Shown here: positions 1 to 6,277 of the stretch, one piece after another
How the letters are laid out: the number at the start of each line of letters is the position of its first letter
Position numbering within the stretch: position 1 is the first letter of the stretch
Source of the DNA: Syntrophomonas sp. UBA5432
GTDB lineage: Bacteria > Bacillota > Syntrophomonadia > Syntrophomonadales > Syntrophomonadaceae
Length of the DNA stretch: 14,084 bases
Assembly (NCBI GenBank): GCA_002424365.1
Contig: DIRQ01000094.1
Coordinates: 1 to 14,084 of the forward strand
Direction of reading: 5' to 3'
Translations under genes and position numbers: made by a program
The notes under the pieces: model-generated
What the model saw: the letters and a program-made list of their open reading frames with translations, nothing else
Databases searched by the model: none
What the model was told of the DNA's origin: nothing

Positions 1-172
1 AAACATTTGCAATATGCAGGCTTACGTTTTGCTTTGTAGTTTGAAAAAGTTCAACCATTTGTCCCTGTGTTAACCATATAGTTTCATTCTCGAGCCTGAC
101 ATCAATTTTAGTTAATCCGTCTTCGGTTTGGTATATTAATAAATCAGAGTTTCCGGTCTGTAAATCACCCAT
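1..172 (-). CDS. rhuM: RhuM-family protein, N-terminal 57 codons (runs off left edge)
   Basis: Read on the minus strand, an open frame starts with ATG at 172..170 and stays open to the left edge. The first residues read MGDLQTGNSDLLIYQTEDGL, followed by a stretch with TKIDVRLENETIWLTQGQM and then ELFQTTKQNVSLHIANV. This TKI-V-LE-ET-WLTQ-QM-ELFQTTKQN-S-HI pattern is characteristic of the N-terminus of the virulence RhuM family. Those proteins are usually about 330 residues, so roughly a sixth is visible. A GAGGTG ribosome binding site sits 6 bases before the ATG and fixes the start. RhuM proteins have no settled biochemical role; they are often found in accessory and restriction-modification islands, which fits here. 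The family call is confident; function is unknown. Confidence 0.85.
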   Translation of the reverse strand, partial: MGDLQTGNSDLLIYQTEDGLTKIDVRLENETIWLTQGQMVELFQTTKQNVSLHIANV

Positions 173-223
173 ACTTAGCACCTCATTAGAATTGTTGCCA
201 TTCAAGAACATATGTTTGATTTC

Positions 224-252
224 ATTCTACTCTATAGATACATAAAGTGCAA
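224..252 (-). promoter_or_regulatory. Candidate sigma-A promoter for the RhuM gene
   Basis: On the minus strand, TTGCAC (252..247) and TAGAAT (229..224) are separated by 17 bases. The -10 element matches consensus at 5 of 6 positions and the -35 at 3 of 6. The predicted start of transcription would leave a leader of about 45 bases before the ATG at 172. Spacing and position are good, but the -35 is weak. Confidence 0.4.
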
Positions 253-259
253 CGAAAGG

Positions 260-313
260 TTCCCCAATATTTTGGAATTTTGGTTATTACAATCCTATTT
301 TATTCCCCAATAT
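260..313. repeat. Two copies of an 11-bp direct repeat
   Basis: TTCCCCAATAT occurs at 260-270 and again at 303-313, 43 bases apart, in the short non-coding stretch between the RhuM start and the broken res fragment. The first copy lies within a small imperfect dyad (CCAATATTTTGG, 263-274). Nothing else recognisable is in 253-358. The pair could be a protein site, an insertion scar or chance. Confidence 0.35.
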
Positions 314-358
314 CATCTGCAAGGAACTAGGGGGCATCTGAAAAATGCTCAAAATATT

Positions 359-806
359 TGATAGAGATGGGAATCGATCACTAGCGGTTCGCAGCCATTA
401 AAAGGCGGATAACCTTTGAAAGGTGGAGTTTTTAGGGCATCAATCAGTTTTTCCAGATGAGCGATAAAGGCGGTAGTAGCAGGATCAATGGAAAAGGTAT
501 AGACCGCAGGGATATTACCCTGTTTGCCTTCCTGAACCTTCTGCTAGAAACGTTCGCAGTATTTCTTGAGCAGAGCAACTGCTATCTCTTGCCACAAACT
601 ACCGCTCATGTCCGGGGATATATAACTGGTACCACCCCGGGTCTTCCGGCAAGGTGGCTAATATTTTACGATCCAGTTTAAGATTGTACCAGGCCCTTTC
701 ATTCTTGTAATTGTGCAGTTTAAAGTAAATTTGTTCAAGTTTCATAAAAGCAATAGGTTTCCTGGTATAGAATGGTTTCCAAATTTCTATAATTGGCAGT
801 TCCAGC
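359..806 (-). pseudogene. Degenerate internal fragment of a second type III res gene
   Basis: This stretch is a near copy of an internal part of the intact res gene, on the same strand. Bases 360-545 align without gaps to 3517-3702, 546-596 to 3769-3819, 604-780 to 3850-4028, and about 788-806 to about 4219-4238. A hand count over 641-720 gives 74 of 80 identical. Relative to the intact copy it has lost 66 bases at 545/546, a net 23 bases around 597-603 and about 184 bases near 781-790. The 66-base loss creates a TAG at 546..544; the second loss shifts the frame and leaves another TAG. Recognisable peptide traces include ELPII, FMKLEQIYFKLHNYKNER and DALKTPPFKGYP. It corresponds to Res residues about 678-917, so both the helicase motifs and the C-terminal nuclease are absent. 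It cannot be functional as Res. Its 5' end lies about 24 bases past the kinase stop. Confidence 0.93.
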
Positions 807-829
807 TATTTACTTGCTGTTAATCCACA

Positions 830-1993
830 TTATCCAATCTCCCTAAAGCCTTGTGTCAGTTCTTCTATGCTTTGAAAACGCTTACCTTTATCTGAGTTTA
901 AACCTTTTTCAATAAATGCTTTAATCTTTGGATTTTGGATGTTATCCACATTAATTTTTCCTGTCATTACATAAATGAGTAAACGAGTTAAAGCATATGT
1001 TTCATGAGTAATATTATAAGAATTGAATCCTTCGACAACTAAGGCAGGATCATTAAAATACCCTTTGAACTTTGTGTTTACGGATGTTAAACCGCTTCCA
1101 GGAATTTTTACTAATCCAAAATCGGATATTTTAACTACAATTACGTCATCATATTCTTTTAGTAAAACATTTTTAGGGTTAATATCGCGGTGTAGTAGTC
1201 CCTTCGAATATATGTAACTAAAGGCTTTGATAATCTGAGCTGATATCGCCCTTCGTTCAGGATTTGAAAGTTTACTATTGTTCTTTTGAATATAGTCATA
1301 TAATGAAGAGTCCATATATTCCATTATATATTCCTTAGCGGTATCATTGTAACAAAAAACTTCAACAATGTATGGGGAATACAAATCCCTCATTTGCTCA
1401 TACTCACGCTTGAAACGTTCAAGCTCTTTGGTAGTTAAATCTTTTTTTGCACGTTTTAATGCAAAATATTTATTATAATATTCATCCTTGTACTTAAACA
1501 CTTGAGCATAAGATCCTTCTGCAATTAATCTCAAATCAAACGCCTGGGTCACTTCCTTGCGACTAATAATTACCGAATTGTTTGGAATAAATATTGGGAT
1601 TGTATAATAAAGCACGATTTTATCCATTCCAGGAGGTATAGAACTGCCGCCGCTTCTGCTTAAAAATGTATTGCATTTATCTATTAATGTCTGATAATAT
1701 TCCTCAACTCTAAACGAAAACTGACTCTGTTTTAACGCCCTTTGTAATCCTTCAACCATTTCAATACTGGTAATTAATTCTCTGCTTGGGTCTGCCCAAT
1801 AATGTGCCTCCCATTCACCGGTTGGTAAGCGATTATTCATGATTTTAAAGTTAGATATAAAGCGTGCATGAAGCGTTGATAAAATTATTCTCAATTTCGG
1901 ATAGGAAAAGGAACTATACAAATTAAGATATTCTTCATTTGCATAGCCCCCTAATTCTCTCATCTGTGATTCAATATAATTTTCAATATTCAT
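830..1993 (-). CDS. Hanks-type serine/threonine protein kinase with unrecognised N-terminal domain
   Basis: This 387-residue soluble protein has a kinase domain from about residue 150 to the C-terminus. Visible motifs are the glycine-rich loop (AEGSYAQVF, 158-166), the ATP-anchoring lysine in FALK (Lys180), a likely helix-C glutamate in FKREYEQ (Glu197), the catalytic loop HRDINPKN (268-275, Asp270 and Asn275), and DFG (291-293). The APE motif is altered to a DPALVVEGF stretch (315-323). Catalytic residues are all present, so it should be active. Residues 1-150 match nothing I recognise and contain no membrane segment. The ATG at 1993 is only 6 bases after the reading frame of a broken HNH gene ends, so the pair was probably translationally coupled; a weak AGGG lies about 9 bases upstream. 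The gene is much more AT-rich than the restriction operon (one sampled line is 25% GC). Kinases occur in defence systems such as PglW in Pgl/BREX type 2 and Stk2; its target here is unknown. Confidence 0.9.
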   Translation of the reverse strand: MNIENYIESQMRELGGYANEEYLNLYSSFSYPKLRIILSTLHARFISNFKIMNNRLPTGEWEAHYWADPSRELITSIEMVEGLQRALKQSQFSFRVEEYYQTLIDKCNTFLSRSGGSSIPPGMDKIVLYYTIPIFIPNNSVIISRKEVTQAFDLRLIAEGSYAQVFKYKDEYYNKYFALKRAKKDLTTKELERFKREYEQMRDLYSPYIVEVFCYNDTAKEYIMEYMDSSLYDYIQKNNSKLSNPERRAISAQIIKAFSYIYSKGLLHRDINPKNVLLKEYDDVIVVKISDFGLVKIPGSGLTSVNTKFKGYFNDPALVVEGFNSYNITHETYALTRLLIYVMTGKINVDNIQNPKIKAFIEKGLNSDKGKRFQSIEELTQGFREIG

Positions 1994-1999
1994 CTTATG

Positions 2000-2265
2000 C
2001 TACCCTAAAAACACATTCTCGTTATGCCACTGGAGAAACGCTGGAGACGACCTTTCTTGTACCCGTTTCGGTAACTCGATTAACTTGTGGCCGTGAAACG
2101 CATAGTAAATCACGGCCATCACCATAGTCTTCTTTAATCCGTTTATTCACTTCAATATTAAAATCGTTGGTGATAGTTATGTATCCACGGTCAAGAAGGA
2201 TATGTAAATCCTGCCTTAATAACAACCCGTTACTGGGGGAATTTGGTCCTTACTGGAATAGGAGT
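2000..2265 (-). pseudogene. Broken HNH endonuclease, C-terminal half
   Basis: The minus strand encodes GPNSPSNGLLLRQDLHILLD followed by RGYITI, NIEVNKRI and a DYGDGRDLLC segment. This is the second half of the HNH endonuclease fold found in restriction-type HNH proteins, with the N-GLLLR-DLH-LLDRG core. In that frame the protein ends wrongly at 2024..2022. Shifting the frame by one base around 2070-2090 restores a typical family C-terminus, ELPKRVQERSSPAFLQWHNE then NVFLG and a TAG at 2002..2000. A TAA at 2252..2250 interrupts the 5' side, where traces of the preceding segment (LLF before the stop) fade out. There are therefore at least two lesions, and the N-terminal half and first HNH histidine are missing. 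The restored stop lies 6 bases before the kinase ATG, implying an original HNH-kinase gene pair. A short translation of 67 residues could still be made from a TTG at 2225 but would lack half the active site. Confidence 0.82.
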
Positions 2266-2523
2266 TAAATAAAAGCTAACCAAGTACATATTTACCTAAA
2301 TTATACACCAATCACCAAAATGTGGCTATAAATGAGGAGAAATTGTCAGGCCAAATAGCTTAGCAGGCCTATCCTTGCTGTCTCTATGGGAAATAGAAGT
2401 TGTCGCGCTACACCCAGATTTATAATTGTGTATCACGTTCCGGTATTATATTTGCAAAATTGTTCCTGTCTTGTCATTTAAATTTCTTTGCCATCAAGCT
2501 CATCTCCCCAAAAATTCACATTT
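2266..2523. other. Non-coding gap with a weak candidate promoter
   Basis: I see no gene here on either strand. On the minus strand a perfect TATAAT lies at 2305..2300, about 300 bases before the kinase start, with only a poor -35 (GCCACA, spacer 15). It could drive the HNH remnant and kinase. The rest has several short frames broken by stops and may be decayed sequence. Confidence 0.3.
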
Positions 2524-2550
2524 AAAAAGCCCTCGAAGGGGCTTGAAAAA
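2524..2550 (-). terminator. Rho-independent terminator after the 72-residue gene
   Basis: On the minus strand AAGCCC (2544..2539), a six-base loop CTTCGA and GGGCTT (2532..2527) form a 6-bp stem followed by further T residues (GGGCTTTTT). It begins about a dozen bases after the stop of the small gene at 2557. There is no T-run on the plus-strand side, so it is directional. Confidence 0.7.
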
Positions 2551-2556
2551 ACTCAT

Positions 2557-2775
2557 TTATATAGCATAACAAAACCAAGGACTGTGTGTATTTAAAATAA
2601 TAGGTGGTGCTTTTATAGTCTCTTTTCCACCAGATACAAGATATGTTTCTTCAGTTTGAACCTTTATTAAGCCTTTTTCAGAATCAACTTCTAATACTTC
2701 ATATTTATCAAAGAACCTATCTTCTCCGTCTGGGAAACAATATTTAAAAGTATATTTCCTGCCAATCTCAAACAT
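2557..2775 (-). CDS. Small hypothetical protein (72 residues)
   Basis: I do not recognise this protein. It begins MFEIGRKYTFKYCFPDGEDR and continues through DKYEVLEVDSEKGLIKVQTE to a C-terminus rich in Pro, Trp and aromatic residues (SPWFCYAI). The alternation of charged and hydrophobic residues with turns (PDGED, DSEKG) suggests a small all-beta fold of the SH3-like type; there is no signal peptide or membrane segment. A GGTGGA ribosome binding site lies 6 bases before the ATG at 2775, and a good terminator follows the TAA. Those two features make it more likely to be a real, independently transcribed gene than chance. It lies between the restriction operon and the HNH-kinase pair, but nothing in the sequence ties it to either. 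Confidence 0.68.
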   Translation of the reverse strand: MFEIGRKYTFKYCFPDGEDRFFDKYEVLEVDSEKGLIKVQTEETYLVSGGKETIKAPPIILNTHSPWFCYAI

Positions 2776-2995
2776 TCACTATCCACCATCCTTTCTGCCT
2801 AATATTACTACAAAGGGTTAAGTTATCCCATAATAACCATAGACCTATTCTTAGGATACCGAGCAACATTAGCTCCTTACGGTTCTACTACATACTTTAT
2901 AGGTGCATGGTTTCTAACATTGATTAGTTTTCACGATAATGATTCAAGATTACCGATTTCACAATAATTATATTAGTACTTCGTGGCACCTTCTA
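2776..2995. other. Intergenic region downstream of res, with a pair of near-repeats
   Basis: No gene is visible. Just past the res stop there are two similar stretches: TTTCACGATAAT at 2929-2940 and TTTCACAATAAT at 2957-2968, each preceded by GATTA (2922-2926 and 2948-2952), 26-28 bases apart. I see no convincing hairpin with a T-run to terminate the res transcript. GCCTAATAT at 2797-2805 matches the right half of the palindrome at 12889-12918, which may be chance. Confidence 0.3.
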
Positions 2996-5900
2996 TTAGT
3001 TTCTGTGCCCCACTATCATCCCAAACATCTTCCCAATATACTCCTGCTGGTCATCCGAAAAAAGGACATGGCGTTTTTCGAAGTCTTTTTTGCTGTGGTT
3101 GCCTTTCCAATTGATTTTAGCGTAGGGGGTGACGCTGATTATAAATGAATTAAGAATGGCCTGACCATTGCCTGATGCAAGAGTTTTCTCTCTCTCCTTA
3201 ATGCTTTCTGCAAATTTTAGTTTGGGGTCTTCCCAGCCGTCCACATTCCTTAGTCCTTTGGGATCTACGAAGGTTATGTACTGTTTATCGCCCTCGACCA
3301 ACCAGAGAATAAAATCGGGGTAAAAGTTCCCTTCTTCGAAAAAGCCAATACCCCTGCCCCGGCTCTGGTTTCTTAGCAGGTACATTTCCTTTCCGGTAAA
3401 GCGGGACTGGTTTTTTTGGAAATAGTTCTGGACATCTACTATGAAATCCCGCTCTCCTTTATTAAGATGAACCGGGCTTACTTTTACCTGGTTGTTATCC
3501 AGGTAAATCAGCGGTTGATAGAGATGCGAATCAATTGCCAGCGGTTCGCAGCCGTTAAAGGATGGGTACCCTTTAAACGGAGGATTTTTAAGGGCATCAA
3601 TAAGTTTTTCCAGATGAGCGATAAAGGCGGTAGCAGCAGGATTAATGGAAAAGGTATAGACCGCAGGGATATTACCCTGTTTGCCTTCCTGAACCTTCTG
3701 CTCTTCAAAATCAATGACATTAGCATATTCCATTTTGTCGCCTTCGTAAGCAGCTTTGCGCCCATAATAGAAGCGCTCGCAGTATTTCTTAAGCAGTGCA
3801 ACTGCTATCTCCTGCCACATGGCTACTTTACTAAAATCGTTGAATTGCAGCTCATGTGCGGGGATATATAGCCGGTACCACTCCGGGTCTTCCAGCAAGG
3901 TGGCTAATATTTTACGATCCAGTTTCAGATTGTACCAGGCTCTCTCATTCTTGTAATTCTGTAGTTCAAAGTAAATCTGTTCCAGGTTCATAAAAGCAAT
4001 ATGTTTCCTGGTAAAGTAATGGGTTTCCAATTTGTCATTATCCCCTGCCCTGCCCTGCCGGCTCTGAATTACCTGGATGCGCGGATACCAGTTTACTATG
4101 ACCGGATTTTTGTATTCGTATTCACCCGGCAAAGACAGGCACGGCCGGGGAGCATCTTTTTTGAAATTTACGTTGTCCTTAAGCTTTATGATTTTTAATT
4201 TAGTTGCCGGTATGGTCTGAATTATGGGCAATTCCATTTGAACCGGTTTGTTACCGGAAGGAAGGCCTTCTTCCTCCAGGTACTCTCTAAACTGCCGCAT
4301 ATAGTCGGCTCTCACACCAAAGACATGGAGGGTTTCCAATTCCGGCAGGTATTCGGGAACATCGACACCGGTAATGTTCATAGCTGTGCTGCGTTTAAGG
4401 CTCATCTGATAGCCCTTGAGGCGGACTCCCCGGCCAAACAGCTGGATGATTTCGGAGCCTTCCTGCCTACCAATATTCATTAGTCCCATAGTACTGACCC
4501 GCCAGCTATTCCAGCCCTGGCTAAATTTCCGGGAACCAATCAACAGATTTATACCTGAATCCCGGTTATTAATCCGGTTGAACAAAGAAGAGGAGAATTC
4601 CCGGTCACCAACATACAGACCGTTTGCTTCACACAGCTTTAATAATTCTCGTTCATCACCAACATTTATTACCCCAAAATAGTCTCCATCACCTATGCGC
4701 AGGCCTAATTCCCCATCGGCTCCTTTCAAATCATCTATATGAAGACGGGCACCGGCACCGGCATTGTTAAAAAGCAGTTCCAGGAGGTCATTAAGCAGTG
4801 CTTCCCCAAACCTCCCCTGCTTTATCAGATAGGTGAAGGAATTGGCAAATATATCAGTCCCGGCGCCATCCAGTAGACCGGCGCGACCATTTAACAGCAA
4901 ATCAAGATTCACCAGGCTTTTATCTTTATTAGCCACAAAATCATTTAAAAAGAGCAAAATATCAACCACATCAGAAACTTTTCGGCCCCTTTCCGTCCGC
5001 ACTGCGTTAACCTTGCCACCTACAAAAATCCACAGGGGTTTTTCCAGGTTAAATGGCCTCATCTGCAGCTCTTTATCCCGGTAAATCCGGAGCTGTTGGT
5101 AGAATGATAGAAGACAGGCAGTCATATATAATTTTTTCTGATCTTCATGACGTTCGTCGGCAAGGTTTAAAATGTTATACATTTTCCCATAGCCATCCTC
5201 AAAAAAGCGCCTGTAGGAATAATCAAACAATATACATCGGGCATATTCCTGGGTTAAGGTGGCTTTTTTAGCTGCCTTCATGGCCTGACCGAAAGTGGCT
5301 GAATACTCAAAGGAAAACCCATTTTCACATAAACGGTCGCGGCGACTTTTCCAATCTTCTCCACTGGAACCGCTGTGACCTTCATCGACCAGCACAAGAT
5401 TATTGCCCTCAAAGGCATCAACAGCAACGGTTTTTTGTCCTGATTCTTCTTTCAACTTATGTATATCTATTATTTCAACCATATGTTTGCGAGGAGGAGA
5501 TAAAATGTTAGGCTGGTAGAGCATAGGCCCCGTATCAAATAGATTTCCCTGCAATATATAACTAGACACACCAGCCATACTGCCATCTTTATCAAAAATC
5601 CGGGCCGGTATGCCTGATAAATAAAGTTCCTCTAAATGCTGCAGGGACAACCCTTCATTGGGAGTAAGTACGATGATACGGTTAAGCTCATTAATCCGGC
5701 CATGACGGTTTAAGTAATACTGGTACTGCAAAATATTTATATGCATCAGTAGGGTTTTACCTGAACCGGTAGCATTCCAAAAAGCGAGCTTAGTCAAATC
5801 AGCGGCAGTATAGAGGTCAACTTTATCTGCCACAGCTTTATCCTCATTAAAGCTTTCAACATACGCATTAAGGGATTGTAATAAAGCATTCTCATCCCGG

Positions 5901-6265
5901 AAATAGCGATCCAGGTAAATTTCAGTAAAAAGCAGGGATAAATACTGAAAATATTTCCACTTGAGCGGTTCGTTTCTTTTTCCTTGTATAGCCCGTGTAT
6001 AACGGTAGATGTTCTGGTCATATTCGAGCAGTAGTTCGCGTTCCAGATGACAACGGTCAAACAGGCTACTATTCACCAGTTGGTGATAAAAATATGAGGT
6101 ATTATTCTCATCCCAGCCTTCCAGGGATTCGTCTTTTAAATCTGCTGCCAGGTCTTCAAATCTATCTACTTCGAATAAACTTAATAGGTATTGATTCAGG
6201 ACTAATTTCTCATCAAATCTGAGGGAAGCTGTCCGGGAAGCTCTGGCTCGGGCTGTTCTTGGCAT
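2996..6265 (-). CDS. res: Type III Res-like restriction subunit (DEAD-family helicase plus PD-(D/E)xK nuclease)
   Basis: This 1089-residue protein is a DNA-dependent ATPase fused to a nuclease, the cleavage subunit of a type III-like system. Walker A is ATGSGKT (165-171); motif II is DEGH (294-297) within VLVDEGHSGS; motif III is YSATF (321-325). Motifs V and VI lie near LIGSRKFSQGWNSWR (575-589) and QLFGRGVRL (608-616), the latter typical of type III Res. The C-terminus carries a PD-(D/E)xK nuclease: YPDF (982-985) and VDPKG (1000-1004), giving Asp984, Asp1001 and Lys1003. Type III Res proteins usually have E-x-K with a threonine between; here it is DPK. Length is slightly above the usual 900-1000 residues. 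The first 20 residues are basic (RTARARASR). It starts with ATG at 6265 behind GGAGG with 8-base spacing, and that site overlaps the mod TAG, so translation is probably coupled. It is the last gene of the operon. Confidence 0.93.
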   Translation of the reverse strand: MPRTARARASRTASLRFDEKLVLNQYLLSLFEVDRFEDLAADLKDESLEGWDENNTSYFYHQLVNSSLFDRCHLERELLLEYDQNIYRYTRAIQGKRNEPLKWKYFQYLSLLFTEIYLDRYFRDENALLQSLNAYVESFNEDKAVADKVDLYTAADLTKLAFWNATGSGKTLLMHINILQYQYYLNRHGRINELNRIIVLTPNEGLSLQHLEELYLSGIPARIFDKDGSMAGVSSYILQGNLFDTGPMLYQPNILSPPRKHMVEIIDIHKLKEESGQKTVAVDAFEGNNLVLVDEGHSGSSGEDWKSRRDRLCENGFSFEYSATFGQAMKAAKKATLTQEYARCILFDYSYRRFFEDGYGKMYNILNLADERHEDQKKLYMTACLLSFYQQLRIYRDKELQMRPFNLEKPLWIFVGGKVNAVRTERGRKVSDVVDILLFLNDFVANKDKSLVNLDLLLNGRAGLLDGAGTDIFANSFTYLIKQGRFGEALLNDLLELLFNNAGAGARLHIDDLKGADGELGLRIGDGDYFGVINVGDERELLKLCEANGLYVGDREFSSSLFNRINNRDSGINLLIGSRKFSQGWNSWRVSTMGLMNIGRQEGSEIIQLFGRGVRLKGYQMSLKRSTAMNITGVDVPEYLPELETLHVFGVRADYMRQFREYLEEEGLPSGNKPVQMELPIIQTIPATKLKIIKLKDNVNFKKDAPRPCLSLPGEYEYKNPVIVNWYPRIQVIQSRQGRAGDNDKLETHYFTRKHIAFMNLEQIYFELQNYKNERAWYNLKLDRKILATLLEDPEWYRLYIPAHELQFNDFSKVAMWQEIAVALLKKYCERFYYGRKAAYEGDKMEYANVIDFEEQKVQEGKQGNIPAVYTFSINPAATAFIAHLEKLIDALKNPPFKGYPSFNGCEPLAIDSHLYQPLIYLDNNQVKVSPVHLNKGERDFIVDVQNYFQKNQSRFTGKEMYLLRNQSRGRGIGFFEEGNFYPDFILWLVEGDKQYITFVDPKGLRNVDGWEDPKLKFAESIKEREKTLASGNGQAILNSFIISVTPYAKINWKGNHSKKDFEKRHVLFSDDQQEYIGKMFGMIVGHRN

Positions 6266-6277
6266 AGTTATTCCCTC

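Noticed and set aside
457..681. Plus-strand 74-residue open frame
   Set aside because: It is the antisense of the decayed res fragment; an equivalent plus-strand frame exists opposite the intact res gene at 3416-3871, so it is a shadow of that coding sequence.
2339..2372. AGGCC/AGGCCT pair as a hairpin
   Set aside because: The shared bases are too few and no T-run follows.
3416..3871. Plus-strand 151-residue open frame
   Set aside because: Lies wholly opposite the res gene, has no ribosome site of note, and its similarity to 457-681 comes only from the res duplication.
4040..4062. CCCTGCCCTGCC repeat-like run
   Set aside because: It is within the res coding frame, and only two and a half units long.
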